From: Tenericutes bacterium MZ-XQ
GTDB lineage: Bacteria; Bacillota_I; Bacilli_A; Acholeplasmatales; Acholeplasmataceae
Direction of reading: 5' to 3'
DNA length: 64,000 nt
NCBI GenBank assembly: GCA_002838205.1
Contig: CP017950.1
Span: forward strand, 1,680,858 to 1,744,857
Below are positions 62,649 through 64,000 of this stretch, piece by piece. The translations under genes were made by a program, and so were the position numbers. Below the pieces are notes generated by a model. The model had not been told where the DNA came from, did not search any database, and saw only the letters and a program-made list of their open reading frames with translations. Numbering within the stretch: the first letter of the stretch is position 1; each line of letters opens with the position of its first letter.

Positions 62649-64000
62649 ATGAAAAAAATCTTGTTATCAAGTACACTCTTTTTAATCACATTTTTACTTA
62701 TGTCCTGCACACCAAAATTAGATCGCGGGATAAAACCTGAAATCTATGAAACAACAAGATCGATTACCCATGCATTAACTGAACATCAAAATGACTTTTT
62801 TAAAGAACATATCATCTTAGATTTTGATCATACGGATGATGGATTTATCATTGAGTACTCTGACAAGAGTTACTATCCCGATAAAAAGTTAAGTTTAGTA
62901 ACCGGTGATGAAACGCTATGGAGCATTGGCCCATATCTAAGACTAGATTATTCATTCATCGACGAAGATACACTTGTTATCAACTATCATGAAGATAGAT
63001 TTAGTTACGGTAGAATGTATATATCTATCGAAACAGGAGATATATCACATCATACAACATTTCCTTATATTGTTGGATATGGTGATGTAACTAGCGGATA
63101 CGTTTTAGTTAAATGGGCTTCAGATGAATATGATGGTCGATTTATCATTCAAAGAACTCATGATGATGGCATCGAGACAACATATCAGTTTACAACATAT
63201 TGGTTACATGATTTCATGCGTGTCGATCATAACAAGTTTATCATCATAGCTGAAGATCGCATACCTACTGATATTGGTGAAGATATTTATAAAAGACTAA
63301 TTATAATCAATGATGATGGTGATGTTCTTGAAGACCACCTTTTTGAAAAAAACGTATTAGTTGAGTATTTTGAACATGGATTTGCTGTTTTCTATGATTC
63401 AAAAACAGTTGTCCTTTATAATTATGATTTCGAAGAAGTCAATCGTTTAGCCGTCGATTCAAATCTCAACATCAAACTTAATTATGAAACGAATCATCTC
63501 AATGGTATCGTTCTTAAAAAAGTGGATTTTCCCGAAGAAAGCTATGTTTTTATAGATTTTGATGGCAACATCACCTATGAGTTCACATACCCCATTGATA
63601 CTGAAGAACCTTATCAATCATTTTATTATCCAATAGTTTCGTTTTCAAATGGTGATGTCATTGAACTCTTATATGACAATCATGGAACTACACTACAAAG
63701 AAAAAACCAATTGAACAACATACTATGGCAGTTTGAATTAGAAAGTGGTGTCTATCAAATAGGTGTATCTGATTCAACCATTATGATAGGTTTACAAGAA
63801 CCCTTTAATAAATTTCAAACTTACTCTTTTGATGGTGAGCAAATAAAAGATAGAGCACTTGAATGTAAGGGACTCATATCTTCTACTGATAGTACTTACA
63901 CCTGTATAGATTCAAACATCAAACAATATGATCTAGATGATGATTCAATCCTATGGGAAAACAGCGATTTAGCAGTTCCTTTTGGAATGAAAGAAACACC
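62649..64000 (+). CDS. lipoprotein, cut by the window end
   Basis: At least 450 residues, open to the last base. Lipobox LLMSC (C 20). After that the sequence repeats short beta patterns such as ...IDDDGDVLEDHLF..., ...FIDFDGNITYEFTY... and ...YSFDGEQIKDRALE..., which suggests a beta-propeller of the PQQ/NHL type; this is a guess from pattern only. AAAGGAGG lies 8 bases before the ATG and a TATAAT box near 62620-62630. Substrate unknown. Confidence 0.75.
   Translation, partial: MKKILLSSTLFLITFLLMSCTPKLDRGIKPEIYETTRSITHALTEHQNDFFKEHIILDFDHTDDGFIIEYSDKSYYPDKKLSLVTGDETLWSIGPYLRLDYSFIDEDTLVINYHEDRFSYGRMYISIETGDISHHTTFPYIVGYGDVTSGYVLVKWASDEYDGRFIIQRTHDDGIETTYQFTTYWLHDFMRVDHNKFIIIAEDRIPTDIGEDIYKRLIIINDDGDVLEDHLFEKNVLVEYFEHGFAVFYDSKTVVLYNYDFEEVNRLAVDSNLNIKLNYETNHLNGIVLKKVDFPEESYVFIDFDGNITYEFTYPIDTEEPYQSFYYPIVSFSNGDVIELLYDNHGTTLQRKNQLNNILWQFELESGVYQIGVSDSTIMIGLQEPFNKFQTYSFDGEQIKDRALECKGLISSTDSTYTCIDSNIKQYDLDDDSILWENSDLAVPFGMKET

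Overview
The window is low-GC, densely packed bacterial DNA. It reads with the standard code: TGA ends genes (for example the ATGA overlap of sufD and sufS) and the tryptophan tRNA is the CCA type. No gene suggests a cell wall. There are many lipoproteins with an LxxC-type lipobox, Listeria-Bacteroides (InlB B) repeats and BspA-type leucine-rich repeats. There is also a pyruvate:ferredoxin oxidoreductase and a SUF iron-sulfur system. Together these suggest a fermentative Mollicute that kept the standard code (Acholeplasmatales/Izemoplasmatales-like) or a close Bacilli relative. This placement is inference.

Layout. 1-1549: an IS110-family element with a structured non-coding leader, lying directly behind the sufC-sufD-sufS operon (4394-1550, minus). 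4517-4710: a small RNA gene with its own promoter and terminator. 4760-19887 (minus): a surface and peptide-uptake region. It holds an S41-type lipoprotein, OppA, OppB-C-D-F, a triple-repeat lipoprotein, two membrane proteins and a BspA-like repeat protein. 20011-24030: bcp-nifJ. 24200-27405: tRNAs Leu, Gln, His and Trp around two membrane-anchored proteins. 27766-34739: a complete phosphate system (pstS-C-A-B-phoU and a PhoP/PhoR pair) with 11-bp-spaced PHO-box-like repeats upstream.

34971-35886: an HTH regulator and a companion, both made of a short helical repeat. 35951-37484: an IS91-like element. 37457-40311: a diguanylate cyclase and an ABC-2 exporter. 40413-41585: an intact IS1595-like element with perfect 26-bp terminal repeats and a remarkable interlaced set of inverted repeats in its leader. 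41604-44111: a kinase-like protein, a small membrane protein with a twin HX13H heme-like pattern, a YczE-type membrane protein and a GyrI-like protein. 44171-50265: an ABC/FtsX exporter and a large lipoprotein. 50402-53028: galK-galT. 53061-55274: DegV protein and an MFS transporter. 55496-58989: a DUF1015-serC-serA serine operon. 59021-60852: an M20 amidohydrolase and a membrane protein. 61047-62501: gnd. 62649-64000: a lipoprotein cut by the window end.

How it fits together. The cell appears to take up peptides (Opp), cleave acylated amino acids (M20), use galactose (galK/T) and the pentose phosphate route (gnd), oxidise pyruvate with a ferredoxin-linked oxidoreductase, make serine from 3-phosphoglycerate, and supply Fe-S clusters through SUF. 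Four promoter regions share a CcpA-like (cre) palindrome, suggesting a common carbon-responsive regulator not encoded here. The most unusual signals are the interlaced leader of the IS1595-like element, the candidate bridge RNA of the IS110 element, the unassigned small RNA at 4551-4710, the coiled-coil insertion inside OppF, and the twin HX13H membrane protein.
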